From an uncultured Bacillaceae bacterium (lineage in GTDB: Bacteria > Bacillota > Bacilli > Bacillales > Caldibacillaceae), in contig CALGAD010000107.1 in assembly GCA_937951955.1 (NCBI GenBank), positions 124,001 through 188,000 on the forward strand: a stretch of 64,000 bases of DNA, written 5' to 3'. Below the pieces are notes generated by a model. That model made no database searches and had not been told where the DNA came from. It was given only the letters and a program-made list of their open reading frames with translations. Position 1 is the first letter of the stretch. Every line of letters begins with the position of its first letter. Positions 17,453 to 25,741 of this stretch are shown here, piece after piece. A program made the position numbers and the translations under genes.

Positions 17453-18931
17453 TTGGAGAAGGTTGATATTTTCAAAGATATTGCGGAAAGAACAGGTGGT
17501 GATATTTATATTGGTGTAGTTGGTGCCGTTCGAACCGGAAAATCGACATTTATCAAAAAATTTATGGAACTCGTCGTACTACCGAATATTCCTAATGAAG
17601 CAGATCGCATCCGCGCACAAGATGAATTACCGCAAAGTGCAGCAGGTAAGACGATCATGACAACAGAACCAAAATTTGTACCGAACCAGGCAGTCTTAGT
17701 TCAGGTAGATGAAGGGCTAGAAGTGAATGTCCGTCTTGTTGATTGTGTCGGCTATACGGTTCCCGGTGCAAAAGGATATGAAGATGAAAATGGTCCACGC
17801 ATGATTCATACGCCCTGGTATGAAGAACCGATTCCTTTCCATGAGGCTGCAGAGATCGGAACCCGAAAAGTCATTCAAGAACATTCGACAATCGGCGTTG
17901 TCATTACAACAGATGGAACGATCGGTGAAATTCCCCGCGAGGATTATATCGAAGCCGAAGACCGCGTTGTCAATGAACTAAAAGAAGTAGGAAAACCGTT
18001 TATCTTAATTATTAATTCCACACGACCGTATCATCGTGAAACGGAGGAACTTCGTCAGCAATTAGAAGAAAAATATGATATTCCGGTACTCGCCATGAGT
18101 ATTGAAAACATGCAAGAAAAAGATGTGTTAAATGTGTTGCGAGAGGCGCTATATGAATTCCCGGTTCTTGAAGTGAATGTGAACTTACCGAGCTGGGTCA
18201 TGGTTTTAAAAGAAGACCACTGGCTCCGTGAAAGTTATCAAGAAGCGGTCAAGGAAACGGTTCAGGATATTAAACGGCTTCGAGATGTGGATCGGGTCGT
18301 TCAATCATTTACCGAATATGATTTCGTCGAAAAAGCAGCCCTTGCCGGGATGGAGATGGGGCAGGGAATTGCCGAAATTGATTTGCATGCTCCGGATGAA
18401 TTGTACGATCAGGTACTGAAAGAAATTGTTGGCGTGGAGATCCGTGGGAAAGATCATTTATTGCAATTAATGCAAGATTTTGCCCATGCGAAGCGGGAAT
18501 ATGATCAAATCGCCGATGCTTTAACGATGGTGAAGCAGACCGGATATGGAATCGCCGCGCCATCTATTGAAGATATGAGTTTGGATGAACCGGAAATTAT
18601 TCGTCAGGGATCGCGATTCGGTGTCCGACTCAAAGCCGTAGCCCCGTCCATTCATATGATCAAGGTTGATGTGGAAAGTGAATTTTCCCCCATTATCGGA
18701 ACGGAAAAGCAGAGTGAAGAGCTTGTCCGCTATTTAATGCAAGATTTTGAAGACGATCCTTTATCCATTTGGAATTCAGATATATTCGGACGCAATTTAA
18801 ACTCGATTGTCCGAGAAGGGATTCAGGCAAAACTTGCCTTAATGCCTGAAAATGCTCGGTATAAACTGAAGGAAACATTGGAACGAATCATTAATGAAGG
18901 TTCTGGCGGACTGATTGCCATCATTCTTTAA
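17453..18931 (+). CDS. spoIVA: stage IV sporulation protein A, spore-coat ATPase
   Basis: A 492-residue protein that hydrolyses ATP to polymerise into the basement layer of the spore coat around the forespore. The Walker A motif GAVRTGKST is at residues 24-32, and the sequence is close to B. subtilis SpoIVA along its whole length, ending EGSGGLIAIIL, the C-terminal part that contacts SpoVM and the forespore membrane. The start is TTG at 17453, reading MEKVDIFKDIAERTGGDIY; GGGAGGG precedes it and no ATG in frame would preserve the conserved N-terminus. It is a single-gene unit with its own promoter candidate and terminator. Confidence 0.97.
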   Translation: MEKVDIFKDIAERTGGDIYIGVVGAVRTGKSTFIKKFMELVVLPNIPNEADRIRAQDELPQSAAGKTIMTTEPKFVPNQAVLVQVDEGLEVNVRLVDCVGYTVPGAKGYEDENGPRMIHTPWYEEPIPFHEAAEIGTRKVIQEHSTIGVVITTDGTIGEIPREDYIEAEDRVVNELKEVGKPFILIINSTRPYHRETEELRQQLEEKYDIPVLAMSIENMQEKDVLNVLREALYEFPVLEVNVNLPSWVMVLKEDHWLRESYQEAVKETVQDIKRLRDVDRVVQSFTEYDFVEKAALAGMEMGQGIAEIDLHAPDELYDQVLKEIVGVEIRGKDHLLQLMQDFAHAKREYDQIADALTMVKQTGYGIAAPSIEDMSLDEPEIIRQGSRFGVRLKAVAPSIHMIKVDVESEFSPIIGTEKQSEELVRYLMQDFEDDPLSIWNSDIFGRNLNSIVREGIQAKLALMPENARYKLKETLERIINEGSGGLIAIIL

Positions 18932-18936
18932 CGGCA

Positions 18937-18969
18937 GACTCCATCCAGTATGGGGTCTTTTCTTTTTTT
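18937..18969 (+). terminator. terminator after spoIVA
   Basis: GACTCCAT / ATGGGGTC stem (8 bp including one G-U), 5-base loop, then a T-rich tail. Confidence 0.82.
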
Positions 18970-19418
18970 GCAATTTTTGTGAATGTTGGGGGTGTAGAAA
19001 AGCTAATTTATCATGTTACGTTTTGGAATGAATAGGAAATGATAACGTGAAGTTCCCTGAAATTGAAACGAAACGATTTCAATGAATAACAGATAAGCAT
19101 ATCGAATCATATTTCGATAACATGTCCTGGAAAAATAGTAAGGAAGATGGTTAGGAAATATTTCAAAACAGTCGGTCTCATGATGCGAAGGTGTTTTCCT
19201 TGTTAAAAATAAAACGGGAACAGTAATCCTGAAATATAAAAATATTTGGAAATCTAAAAAATTAGATATGACAGCAAGTAAAATTTAGATTATGACCATT
19301 AATAAATGTTTAAAAAAAGGAAAAATGGGAAAACAATAATTACAAATAAAAAACGGGTGATTTTTTTCGTTTGGAGAAGAAAAAACACAAAAAAACCTTA
19401 TAAAATCAATATTTTAAC
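18970..19418 (+). other. long A/T-rich region upstream of hbs with two short palindromes
   Basis: About 450 bases with no supported gene. Two inverted repeats stand out: ATTGAAA / TTTCAAT (19062-19083, 8-base centre) and TATCGAA / TTCGATA (19100-19119, 6-base centre). Neither has a T-run. They may be operator sites or part of a long leader; I cannot tell. Confidence 0.45.
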
Positions 19419-19447
19419 TTGCTCTCACTAGCCGAATATGGTACTCT
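19419..19447 (+). promoter_or_regulatory. candidate sigma-A promoter for hbs
   Basis: TTGCTC, a 17-bp spacer ending in TGG (extended -10), and TACTCT. It would leave a leader of about 110 bases before hbs. Confidence 0.5.
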
Positions 19448-19562
19448 TTTAACTGAATTGTTCTAGTTAATCTTTCCATTGCTGGAAATTACTTAGAACA
19501 AATGATATTACAAAATTGCAATGTATGTTGCTATTGGTCGAACCCGGGAGGAGGTGAATGGC

Positions 19563-19835
19563 ATGAACAAGACAGAATTAATCAACGCTGTTGCTGAAGC
19601 AACCGAGTTATCTAAAAAAGACGCAGGTAAAGCTGTTGATGCAGTCTTTGATACAATTTTGAACGCTTTGAAAAACGGTGAAAAAGTTCAACTCATCGGT
19701 TTTGGAAACTTTGAAGTCCGTCATCGCGCAGCTCGCAAAGGACGTAATCCACAAACAGGTGAGGAGATTGAAATCCCGGCAAGCAAAGTTCCAGCTTTCA
19801 AACCGGGTAAAGCTCTTAAAGAAGCTGTTAAGTAA
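19563..19835 (+). CDS. hbs: HU family DNA-binding protein
   Basis: A 90-residue nucleoid protein that bends and compacts DNA as a homodimer. The DNA-binding arm RNPQTGEEIEIPAS and the body motif GFGNFEVRHRAARKGRNP are complete. The ATG at 19563 follows GGGAGGAGGTGA; the open frame back to 19521 lies in the leader. Position between spoIVA and folE-mtrB matches B. subtilis hbs. Confidence 0.96.
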   Translation: MNKTELINAVAEATELSKKDAGKAVDAVFDTILNALKNGEKVQLIGFGNFEVRHRAARKGRNPQTGEEIEIPASKVPAFKPGKALKEAVK

Positions 19836-19856
19836 TTACATAAATACGATCACCGA

Positions 19857-19883
19857 GGGGGCAAATGAATTTGCCCCCTTTTT
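19857..19883 (+). terminator. very stable terminator after hbs
   Basis: GGGGGCAAA / TTTGCCCCC with a 4-base loop, then five T. Confidence 0.93.
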
Positions 19884-19913
19884 GTTATATTGAAAAATTA
19901 TAAACTATCTTTT

Positions 19914-19943
19914 TTGCCCTAAAAACTATCCGTATGCTAAGAT
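19914..19943 (+). promoter_or_regulatory. sigma-A promoter with extended -10 for folE-mtrB
   Basis: TTGCCC, an 18-bp spacer ending in TGC, and TAAGAT, about 45 bases before the folE start. Confidence 0.55.
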
Positions 19944-19986
19944 GGAAGGAGATAGCTAAAAGAAATTTTATAGGGAGTGCCGAAAC

Positions 19987-20550
19987 ATGGGGGAATTTAA
20001 TCGGGAGAAATTGGAGAATGCGGTTCGGCTTATTCTCGAAGCAATCGGTGAAGATCCAGAACGAGAAGGGTTATTGGATACACCGAGACGGGTTGCCAAT
20101 ATGTATGTCGAAATGTTTAGTGGGTTAAATAAAGACCCAAAAGAAGAATTGAATACCATTTTCCACGAACACCACGATGATATTGTCATCGTTAAAGATA
20201 TACCGTTTTATTCCATGTGTGAACACCATCTCGTTCCGTTTTTTGGACACGTACATATCGCCTATAAACCGAAAAATGGTCAAGTAACGGGACTAAGTAA
20301 ATTAGCCCGGCTCGTCGAAACAACAGCGAAACGACCACAGTTGCAAGAAAGAATGACGAATATGATCGTCGATGCGATTATGGAGAAATTAGAGGCACAG
20401 GGTGTGATGGTCGTGATCGAAGCGGAACATTTATGTATGGCGATGCGGGGAATTAAAAAGCCCGGCACACTGACGGTAACTGTGGCAACAAAAGGAATAT
20501 TTTCCACAGATAAAGAAAAGCGCAAAGAATTGCTAGCATTATTTAAATAA
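19987..20550 (+). CDS. folE: GTP cyclohydrolase I
   Basis: A 187-residue enzyme converting GTP to 7,8-dihydroneopterin triphosphate, the first step of folate synthesis. The zinc ligands Cys78 and His81 (in SMCEHHLVPF) and Cys150 (in EHLCMAMRG) are present, as is the TKRPQLQERMT-type active-site segment. In B. subtilis this gene is mtrA, paired with mtrB (TRAP). The same pair is kept here, 21 bases apart. TAGGGAGTG precedes the ATG. Confidence 0.96.
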   Translation: MGEFNREKLENAVRLILEAIGEDPEREGLLDTPRRVANMYVEMFSGLNKDPKEELNTIFHEHHDDIVIVKDIPFYSMCEHHLVPFFGHVHIAYKPKNGQVTGLSKLARLVETTAKRPQLQERMTNMIVDAIMEKLEAQGVMVVIEAEHLCMAMRGIKKPGTLTVTVATKGIFSTDKEKRKELLALFK

Positions 20551-20571
20551 TTGATCAACTGAGGAGGGAAA

Positions 20572-20802
20572 ATGGTGGAAGATTATGTCAAAAGCGATTA
20601 TGTTATTATTAAGGCATTAGAAAATGGGGTCCATGTGATCGGGCTGACGCGGGGAGAAGATACGAAGTTTCACCATACGGAGAAATTAGATAAAGGTGAA
20701 GTGATGATTGCCCAGTTTACTGAACATACTTCCGCCATTAAAGTACGTGGAAAAGCTCAAATCATATCCAACATTGGTGAAGTTTTTAGCAATGATTCAT
20801 AG
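20572..20802 (+). CDS. mtrB: trp RNA-binding attenuation protein TRAP
   Basis: A 76-residue subunit of the 11-mer TRAP ring that binds tryptophan and then (G/U)AG repeats in trp leader RNA. The RNA-contact residues correspond to Glu37-Lys38 and Lys57-Arg59 in KVRG, and the tryptophan-binding segments GLTRGEDTKFHH and AQFTEHTSA are intact. GAGGAGGG precedes the ATG. In B. subtilis its main target, the trp operon, lies a few kilobases downstream; here that block is missing, so the targets must be elsewhere in the genome. Confidence 0.95.
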   Translation: MVEDYVKSDYVIIKALENGVHVIGLTRGEDTKFHHTEKLDKGEVMIAQFTEHTSAIKVRGKAQIISNIGEVFSNDS

Positions 20803-20867
20803 TATGTGTGAGATGAACGAACCCTTATTTCAATTTTAAATATATGTAGGGGATTGAGGGTGATAAA

Positions 20868-21626
20868 GTGCAATCCGTCGCTCGGACAATCAAAACGATA
20901 AAAAAACAGATCCTGGATGAAATGAATCATCCCTTTTTGAAAGAACAGCTCGACACACCGATGATTGACGATGGAAAATTATTTTTGCTCATCTCGATGT
21001 TAAACGAACAAAATCTTCCGAAAGAGAAAATTGAAATTTATGCGACAACCGTCGCGCTTATCCAGATAGCCCTTGACACCCATGATCGTGTGGAAAATGG
21101 AATTGAATTTAAATCAAATCAAAAATTGCAATTGACCGTTCTAGCAGGTGACTATTTCAGCAGTTTGTATTATCAGACGTTAGCAATGGCAGGAAATATC
21201 GAATTCATTAAACTTCTAGCAGAAGGTATTCAGCTTGTTAATGAAAATAAAATGATCGTTTACAATCGTGAAGCGAAAACATACGCTGAATTCATGGATA
21301 GTACGAAGTTAATTGCAACGACTATTTTCCAAAAAGTAGCGGAATATTTTCAGGACAATTTCTGGCAGCGAGTTGGAACCATATGGCTCCATTTAAATCA
21401 CCTGTTACAACATAAAAAATGGTATGTACACTATTTACTGGAAAACGAGATTCCGGTTACTGATCATGAAATTACGGTACAAACGGAAGCGGTGGAAGAA
21501 GCATTGGATTCTTATATCGAAAATTTATATGAAACATTGTACTCTCATTTGTCTGAAAAACCACATTATAATCATTTGCTGGAAATTTCCACCGACTGTC
21601 CAGGTAAGCGTTTTTTTGCTCAGTAA
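20868..21626 (+). CDS. hepS: heptaprenyl diphosphate synthase component 1 (HepS)
   Basis: A 252-residue non-catalytic subunit that pairs with HepT to make the C35 chain of menaquinone-7. It is helical and lacks the DDxxD motif, as expected for component 1. LLAEGIQLVNENKM and similar segments fit the family, but the identification also leans on the conserved hepS-menG-hepT order. The start is GTG at 20868, after GATTGAGGGTGATAAA. The C-terminus ends with a short basic tail. Confidence 0.9.
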   Translation: MQSVARTIKTIKKQILDEMNHPFLKEQLDTPMIDDGKLFLLISMLNEQNLPKEKIEIYATTVALIQIALDTHDRVENGIEFKSNQKLQLTVLAGDYFSSLYYQTLAMAGNIEFIKLLAEGIQLVNENKMIVYNREAKTYAEFMDSTKLIATTIFQKVAEYFQDNFWQRVGTIWLHLNHLLQHKKWYVHYLLENEIPVTDHEITVQTEAVEEALDSYIENLYETLYSHLSEKPHYNHLLEISTDCPGKRFFAQ

Positions 21627-21656
21627 CTTGCAAAAAGCTAAAAGGAGTCAATATCA

Positions 21657-22358
21657 ATGGGACAGCCTAAGGAAGATCGGGTATACCGGGTGTTTCAAAA
21701 CATTTCCCAGCAATACGATCGCATGAATTCGATCATCAGTTTTCGGCAGCATATACGCTGGCGGAAAGATACGATGAAGCGAATGAATGTCCAAAAGGGA
21801 AGGACTGCATTAGATGTATGTTGTGGGACAGCTGATTGGACCATTGCTTTGAGCGAAGCGGTAGGTCCTGAAGGAGAAGTTATTGGCCTTGATTTTAGCG
21901 AAAAAATGCTGGCAATCGGTAGAGAAAAATTGCAGCAACACGGTATTCAGAATGCCAAACTGATTCACGGCAATGCCATGGAACTTCCCTTTGAGGATAA
22001 TTGCTTTGATTATGTGACAATCGGGTTTGGTCTGAGAAATGTACCTGATTACGAACATGTGATTCGGGAAATGTATCGTGTTTTAAAGCCCGGGGGTGTA
22101 GTTGCTTGTCTAGATACGAGTCATCCTGTTATTTTTGGTTTTAAACAGGTTTACTATTTGTATTTTCGTTATATCATGCCGTTTTTTGGAAAACTATTTG
22201 CAAAAAGTTATGAGGAGTATTCATGGCTTCATGAATCAACAATGGAATTTCCCGATGCGAAAACATTAGCCTCTTTATTTGAAGCAAATGGTTTTACTGA
22301 TGTTCAGTATAAATTATATTTCGGTGGCGTTGCCGCCCTTCATTTAGGAAAAAAATAA
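21657..22358 (+). CDS. menG: demethylmenaquinone methyltransferase
   Basis: A 233-residue SAM-dependent methyltransferase of the UbiE/MenG family, carrying out the last step of menaquinone synthesis. SAM-binding motif I is DVCCGTADWTIAL (about 50-62), followed by GLDFSEKML, and the family signature GFGLRNVPD lies at about 123-131. AAAGGAG stands 8 bases before the ATG. It lies between hepS and hepT and is clearly in one operon with them. Confidence 0.96.
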   Translation: MGQPKEDRVYRVFQNISQQYDRMNSIISFRQHIRWRKDTMKRMNVQKGRTALDVCCGTADWTIALSEAVGPEGEVIGLDFSEKMLAIGREKLQQHGIQNAKLIHGNAMELPFEDNCFDYVTIGFGLRNVPDYEHVIREMYRVLKPGGVVACLDTSHPVIFGFKQVYYLYFRYIMPFFGKLFAKSYEEYSWLHESTMEFPDAKTLASLFEANGFTDVQYKLYFGGVAALHLGKK

Positions 22359-22386
22359 AGATCTCATCAAAAATTAGGTGGACTTT

Positions 22387-23349
22387 ATGAACTTTCAAAT
22401 GGTATATCAGACTTTAAGAAAAGATCTAGACTCAATTGAAAAGAAAATTGAAGAAGTGTTAACTTCTACATCACCGACCTTACAGGATACATCCGTACAC
22501 TATTTGCGTTCTGGCGGAAAAAGACTCCGCCCGATGTTAGTATTACTGTCGGCAAAGTTCGGAGATGCCACCCGACCAATTATAAAGGACGTGGCTGTTG
22601 CCCTTGAACTCATACATATGGCCTCGTTAATCCACGATGATGTGATTGATGATGCAGAAACAAGACGTGGACGCCTGACAGTGAAAGAAAAATGGGATAA
22701 TAAAGTGGCCATGTATACGGGGGATTATATCCTGGCGAAATCGCTGGAATTGTTGGCCCGCATTGAAAACACGACTGCCCATAAGATTTTTGCCGAGACG
22801 ATGGTGCAGTTAAGCATCGGTGAGATTGAACAAATTCGTGATAAATATGATTTCAATCAAACGGTAACTTCCTATTTTCGTAGAATAAAACGGAAGACAG
22901 CATTATTGATTGCAGCATGCTGTCAGCTCGGCGCCATGGCAGCCGGGGCCGATAAATTCATTTGTGAAAAGTTGTATCAGTTTGGTTATTTCGCCGGAAT
23001 GGCGTTCCAAATCACCGATGATATCCTCGATTTTACCTCGACCGACGAGAAGTTAGGGAAACCAGCTGGTGGAGATTTATTACAGGGGAATATCACTTTA
23101 CCCGTACTTTTCGCTTTGAAAAATAAGGATTTAAAAGAAAAAATTGTAAAAGTTCACGAACATATGGACCGGGAGGAACTGGATGAAATTATCCAGGGCA
23201 TTAAGGAATCCGGTGCGATTGATCAATCCTTTGCTGTAAGCGATCACTATTTAAAGAAAGCATTGCAACAGTTAGAGGAATTACCGGATAACGATACAAA
23301 ATTATTTTTAAAAGCGATTGTTAATTTTATTAGAAAAAGAAATTATTAA
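22387..23349 (+). CDS. hepT: heptaprenyl diphosphate synthase component 2 (HepT)
   Basis: A 320-residue trans-prenyltransferase, the catalytic subunit of heptaprenyl diphosphate synthase. Both aspartate-rich motifs are intact: HDDVIDD (Asp84, Asp85, Asp88) and DDILD (Asp211, Asp212, Asp215). GGKRLRP at 43-49 binds pyrophosphate. The frame begins at GTG 22378, but AGGTGG is part of the ribosome-binding site, and the ATG at 22387 (MNFQMVYQ) aligns with the family start. Chain length control to C35 needs HepS. Confidence 0.95.
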   Translation: MNFQMVYQTLRKDLDSIEKKIEEVLTSTSPTLQDTSVHYLRSGGKRLRPMLVLLSAKFGDATRPIIKDVAVALELIHMASLIHDDVIDDAETRRGRLTVKEKWDNKVAMYTGDYILAKSLELLARIENTTAHKIFAETMVQLSIGEIEQIRDKYDFNQTVTSYFRRIKRKTALLIAACCQLGAMAAGADKFICEKLYQFGYFAGMAFQITDDILDFTSTDEKLGKPAGGDLLQGNITLPVLFALKNKDLKEKIVKVHEHMDREELDEIIQGIKESGAIDQSFAVSDHYLKKALQQLEELPDNDTKLFLKAIVNFIRKRNY

Positions 23350-23367
23350 TGCATTATTCAAAAAATA

Positions 23368-23396
23368 TTGCAAGAAAGCCTTTTCAATGGTAAACT
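23368..23396 (+). promoter_or_regulatory. sigma-A promoter with extended -10 for ndk
   Basis: TTGCAA, a 17-bp spacer ending in TGG, and TAAACT, about 40 bases before the ndk start. Confidence 0.62.
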
Positions 23397-23438
23397 GTGT
23401 TGTGGAATTTCATACATAAAGAAAAGGTGGGGAAAAGT

Positions 23439-23885
23439 ATGGAGAAAACATTTATTATGGTGAAACCAGATGGTGTGCAAAGAAATATCATCGGAGAAAT
23501 CGTGACACGCTTTGAAAGAAAAGGGTTCCAATTAGTTGGTGCAAAACTAATGCAAGTATCAAGAGAGCTAGCTGAAAAGCATTATGCCGAACATAAGGAC
23601 AAGCCCTTTTTTGAAGAATTAGTTGACTTTATTACCTCCGGCCCGGTGTTTGCTATGGTCTGGCAGGGCGAGAATGTAATCGCTACAGCTCGCCAAATGA
23701 TGGGCAAAACAAATCCGCAAGAGGCATTACCGGGAACCATTCGCGGTGATTTCGGATTAACGGTCGGGAAAAATGTGATTCACGGATCCGATTCACCGGA
23801 TAGTGCGAAAAGAGAAATCGCCCTCTTTTTCAAAGAGGAAGAATTATTGAACTACGATAAAACAAGCAATAAGTGGCTCTATTAA
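23439..23885 (+). CDS. ndk: nucleoside diphosphate kinase
   Basis: A 148-residue enzyme that equalises NTP pools through a phosphohistidine. The catalytic His115 lies in NVIHGSDSPDSA, and the N-terminal MEKTFIMVKPDGVQR is typical. The ATG at 23439 follows AAAGGTGGGG; the frame back to 23397 is leader. It has its own promoter and terminator. Confidence 0.97.
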   Translation: MEKTFIMVKPDGVQRNIIGEIVTRFERKGFQLVGAKLMQVSRELAEKHYAEHKDKPFFEELVDFITSGPVFAMVWQGENVIATARQMMGKTNPQEALPGTIRGDFGLTVGKNVIHGSDSPDSAKREIALFFKEEELLNYDKTSNKWLY

Positions 23886-23916
23886 TAATGAACATGAATT
23901 TGTAAACCGGTCTCTT

Positions 23917-23943
23917 ACCCTGCGCCTTAGGCAGGGTTTATTT
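23917..23943 (+). terminator. terminator after ndk
   Basis: ACCCTGC / GCAGGGT 7-bp stem, 7-base loop and a short T-rich tail. Confidence 0.7.
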
Positions 23944-23977
23944 CTTGCATCTAAAGTGAAGCATGGAGGAAACTATT

Positions 23978-24751
23978 GTGAATTATGAACAGTTTACTGA
24001 AAAAATATATCACAAAACAGGTATTGATTTATCATTATATAAAGAAACACAAATGAAACGAAGATTAACATCTTTTTATGAAAAACATAATCTCCATTCA
24101 TTTTCCGAATTATACCGGGCAATAAATGAAGATCAAAAGCTGTATGAAGATTTCTTAGACCGTATCACCATTAATGTCTCCGAATTTTTTCGCAATCGCA
24201 ACCGCTGGGAAGTGTTACAAAAGAAAATTTTTCCGCAACTGTTAAAAAACAACCGGAACTTGAAAATATGGAGTGCTGCTTGCTCCTTCGGTCAGGAACC
24301 GTATACGATTGCGATGATTTTAGATCAATTTATTCCTCTAAATCAGATTCAGATTCTTGCCACCGACATTGATGAACGGGCACTCAAGGCAGCAAAGAGA
24401 GGAATTTATAACGAACGCTCATTGCAAGAAGTACCTGAAGATATGGTAAAAAAATATTTTACCAAAACAGAAGAAGGTTATTCGATTTCGAATCTTTTGA
24501 AAAAAGCGGTGATTTTTAAAAAACACAATTTATTAGGAGATCCGTATCCGAAACATTTAGATTTAATCGTTTGCCGCAACGTATTGATTTATTTTACAGA
24601 AGAGGCGAAAGAAAACATTTATCATCAATTTAACGATGCGTTAAAACCTGGTGGCTTTTTGTTTGTCGGCAGTACAGAGCAAATTTTTTATCCGCAACAA
24701 TACGGATTTGAACCGTACGATACCTTTTTTTATCAAAAAGTAAAAAAATAG
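23978..24751 (+). CDS. cheR: chemotaxis protein methyltransferase CheR
   Basis: A 257-residue SAM-dependent methyltransferase that methylates glutamates on chemoreceptors. The N-terminal helical domain contains QMKRRLTSFYEKHNLHSF and ITINVSEFFRN, and the C-terminal domain contains WSAACSFGQEPYTIAM and DLIVCRNVLIYF. A GTG start at 23978 is chosen: GGAGG lies 8 bases upstream of it but overlaps the second codon of the alternative ATG at 23963, and the resulting length matches B. subtilis CheR. In B. subtilis the aro-trp block follows; here it does not. Confidence 0.93.
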   Translation: MNYEQFTEKIYHKTGIDLSLYKETQMKRRLTSFYEKHNLHSFSELYRAINEDQKLYEDFLDRITINVSEFFRNRNRWEVLQKKIFPQLLKNNRNLKIWSAACSFGQEPYTIAMILDQFIPLNQIQILATDIDERALKAAKRGIYNERSLQEVPEDMVKKYFTKTEEGYSISNLLKKAVIFKKHNLLGDPYPKHLDLIVCRNVLIYFTEEAKENIYHQFNDALKPGGFLFVGSTEQIFYPQQYGFEPYDTFFYQKVKK

Positions 24752-24798
24752 TTTTTGTTTCCGTTTTACTCATAATTCGCCGCATTATTTCATAGCTT

Positions 24799-24829
24799 GT
24801 CATAAAACCAGTGGAGGTGGTTTTATGAC
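24799..24829 (+). promoter_or_regulatory. 12-bp hairpin enclosing the Shine-Dalgarno and start codon of the next gene
   Basis: GTCATAAAACCA (24799-24810) is exactly complementary to TGGTTTTATGAC (24818-24829). The 7-base loop is GTGGAGG, the ribosome-binding site itself, and the ATG (24825) lies in the right arm. In mRNA this would place the start codon in a perfect stem, a layout suited to translational control such as an RNA thermometer or protein-binding site. Confidence 0.7.
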
Positions 24830-25715
24830 GTATATTATCGAACGGGTCCAGCTTTACAGCAGGGGAGAATGGATTACGACTTCACTTCTTGTGGAAGATG
24901 AAAAAATTTTAGCTGTCAAGCCCTGCTTCTCTAAATTTCGTTACATGAAAATGGTAGCGGAAAATTTTTTAATGACCCCCACCCATGTATTTTTCACGGA
25001 TCAACTTCCCCACGGAATCAATCATGAGGAGTATAAACGATTTTTTATTAACCATTATTTATTTAAAGGCTGTACGGTTCTTTTAGTCGCATTACATGTG
25101 AATCATCATGGAGCACTTTTTGAGGAGATCGAGCGTGCAAAAGAATTTTTAAAGCAAAGTCCGCTTGATTATACTTTTGTCGTAAAACTTCCTGTTGAAC
25201 AGTTAACGGTCCAGTTCATTCGGAAAACGAAACGAATGAAAATTCCTGCCCTTTTGGTCGAATTTAATGATGTGAAAGAGTTGTACCGGATACCGTGGGG
25301 ATGGATTCGTGAGGCATTATTCCCATACAACAGTCCGCTAGTTCCAGCTCCTAGCAACAATCATCCCGAGCAGGATACGCTCCTTACTTCCTGGGGTAAA
25401 ATATTATCCCGGGAAAAAATCCCTCATATCAAACATCCTATACTAGAAAAACAGCCCATTTCCATGGACGTTCTGACAAAAATTGGTATTTACCCGAAAA
25501 AAGGTTATTTACACCCTGGTGGTGAATTAAGTTATAATCTATATTGGTCAAGTAGTATGAAAAAGAATCATGATGATGGAGAACAGGTAATTGATGAGAA
25601 AAATTTGGTTATAACGGTTCATAAAGGACAGCTTGTCCGTGTTATGAAAAAGGTATACTGGAAGGAATCCTTCGGGGAGGAGTTAATCGTGGACCGACCT
25701 TCTTTTTTTAAATAA
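24825..25715 (+). CDS. degenerate amidohydrolase-like protein of unknown function
   Basis: A 296-residue protein. The ends resemble the small beta-sandwich of amidohydrolases: LLVEDEKILAVKP near the N-terminus and GIYPKKGYLHPGGELSYNLYW followed by VITVHKGQLVRVMK near the C-terminus. The point where amidohydrolases carry the metal HxH motif reads TPTHVFFTDQLPHG (51-64) with no HxH, and the later metal-ligand histidines and catalytic aspartate are not evident, so catalysis by the usual mechanism is unlikely. GGAGGTGG precedes the ATG within a perfect hairpin. It sits between cheR and ypiA, where B. subtilis has the aro-trp-his-tyr genes, and is followed by ypiA after 26 bases. I do not recognise a named family; the fold call is inference. 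Confidence 0.55.
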   Translation: MTYIIERVQLYSRGEWITTSLLVEDEKILAVKPCFSKFRYMKMVAENFLMTPTHVFFTDQLPHGINHEEYKRFFINHYLFKGCTVLLVALHVNHHGALFEEIERAKEFLKQSPLDYTFVVKLPVEQLTVQFIRKTKRMKIPALLVEFNDVKELYRIPWGWIREALFPYNSPLVPAPSNNHPEQDTLLTSWGKILSREKIPHIKHPILEKQPISMDVLTKIGIYPKKGYLHPGGELSYNLYWSSSMKKNHDDGEQVIDEKNLVITVHKGQLVRVMKKVYWKESFGEELIVDRPSFFK

Positions 25716-25741
25716 AGAAAAATTGGTAAGGATGATGACCG

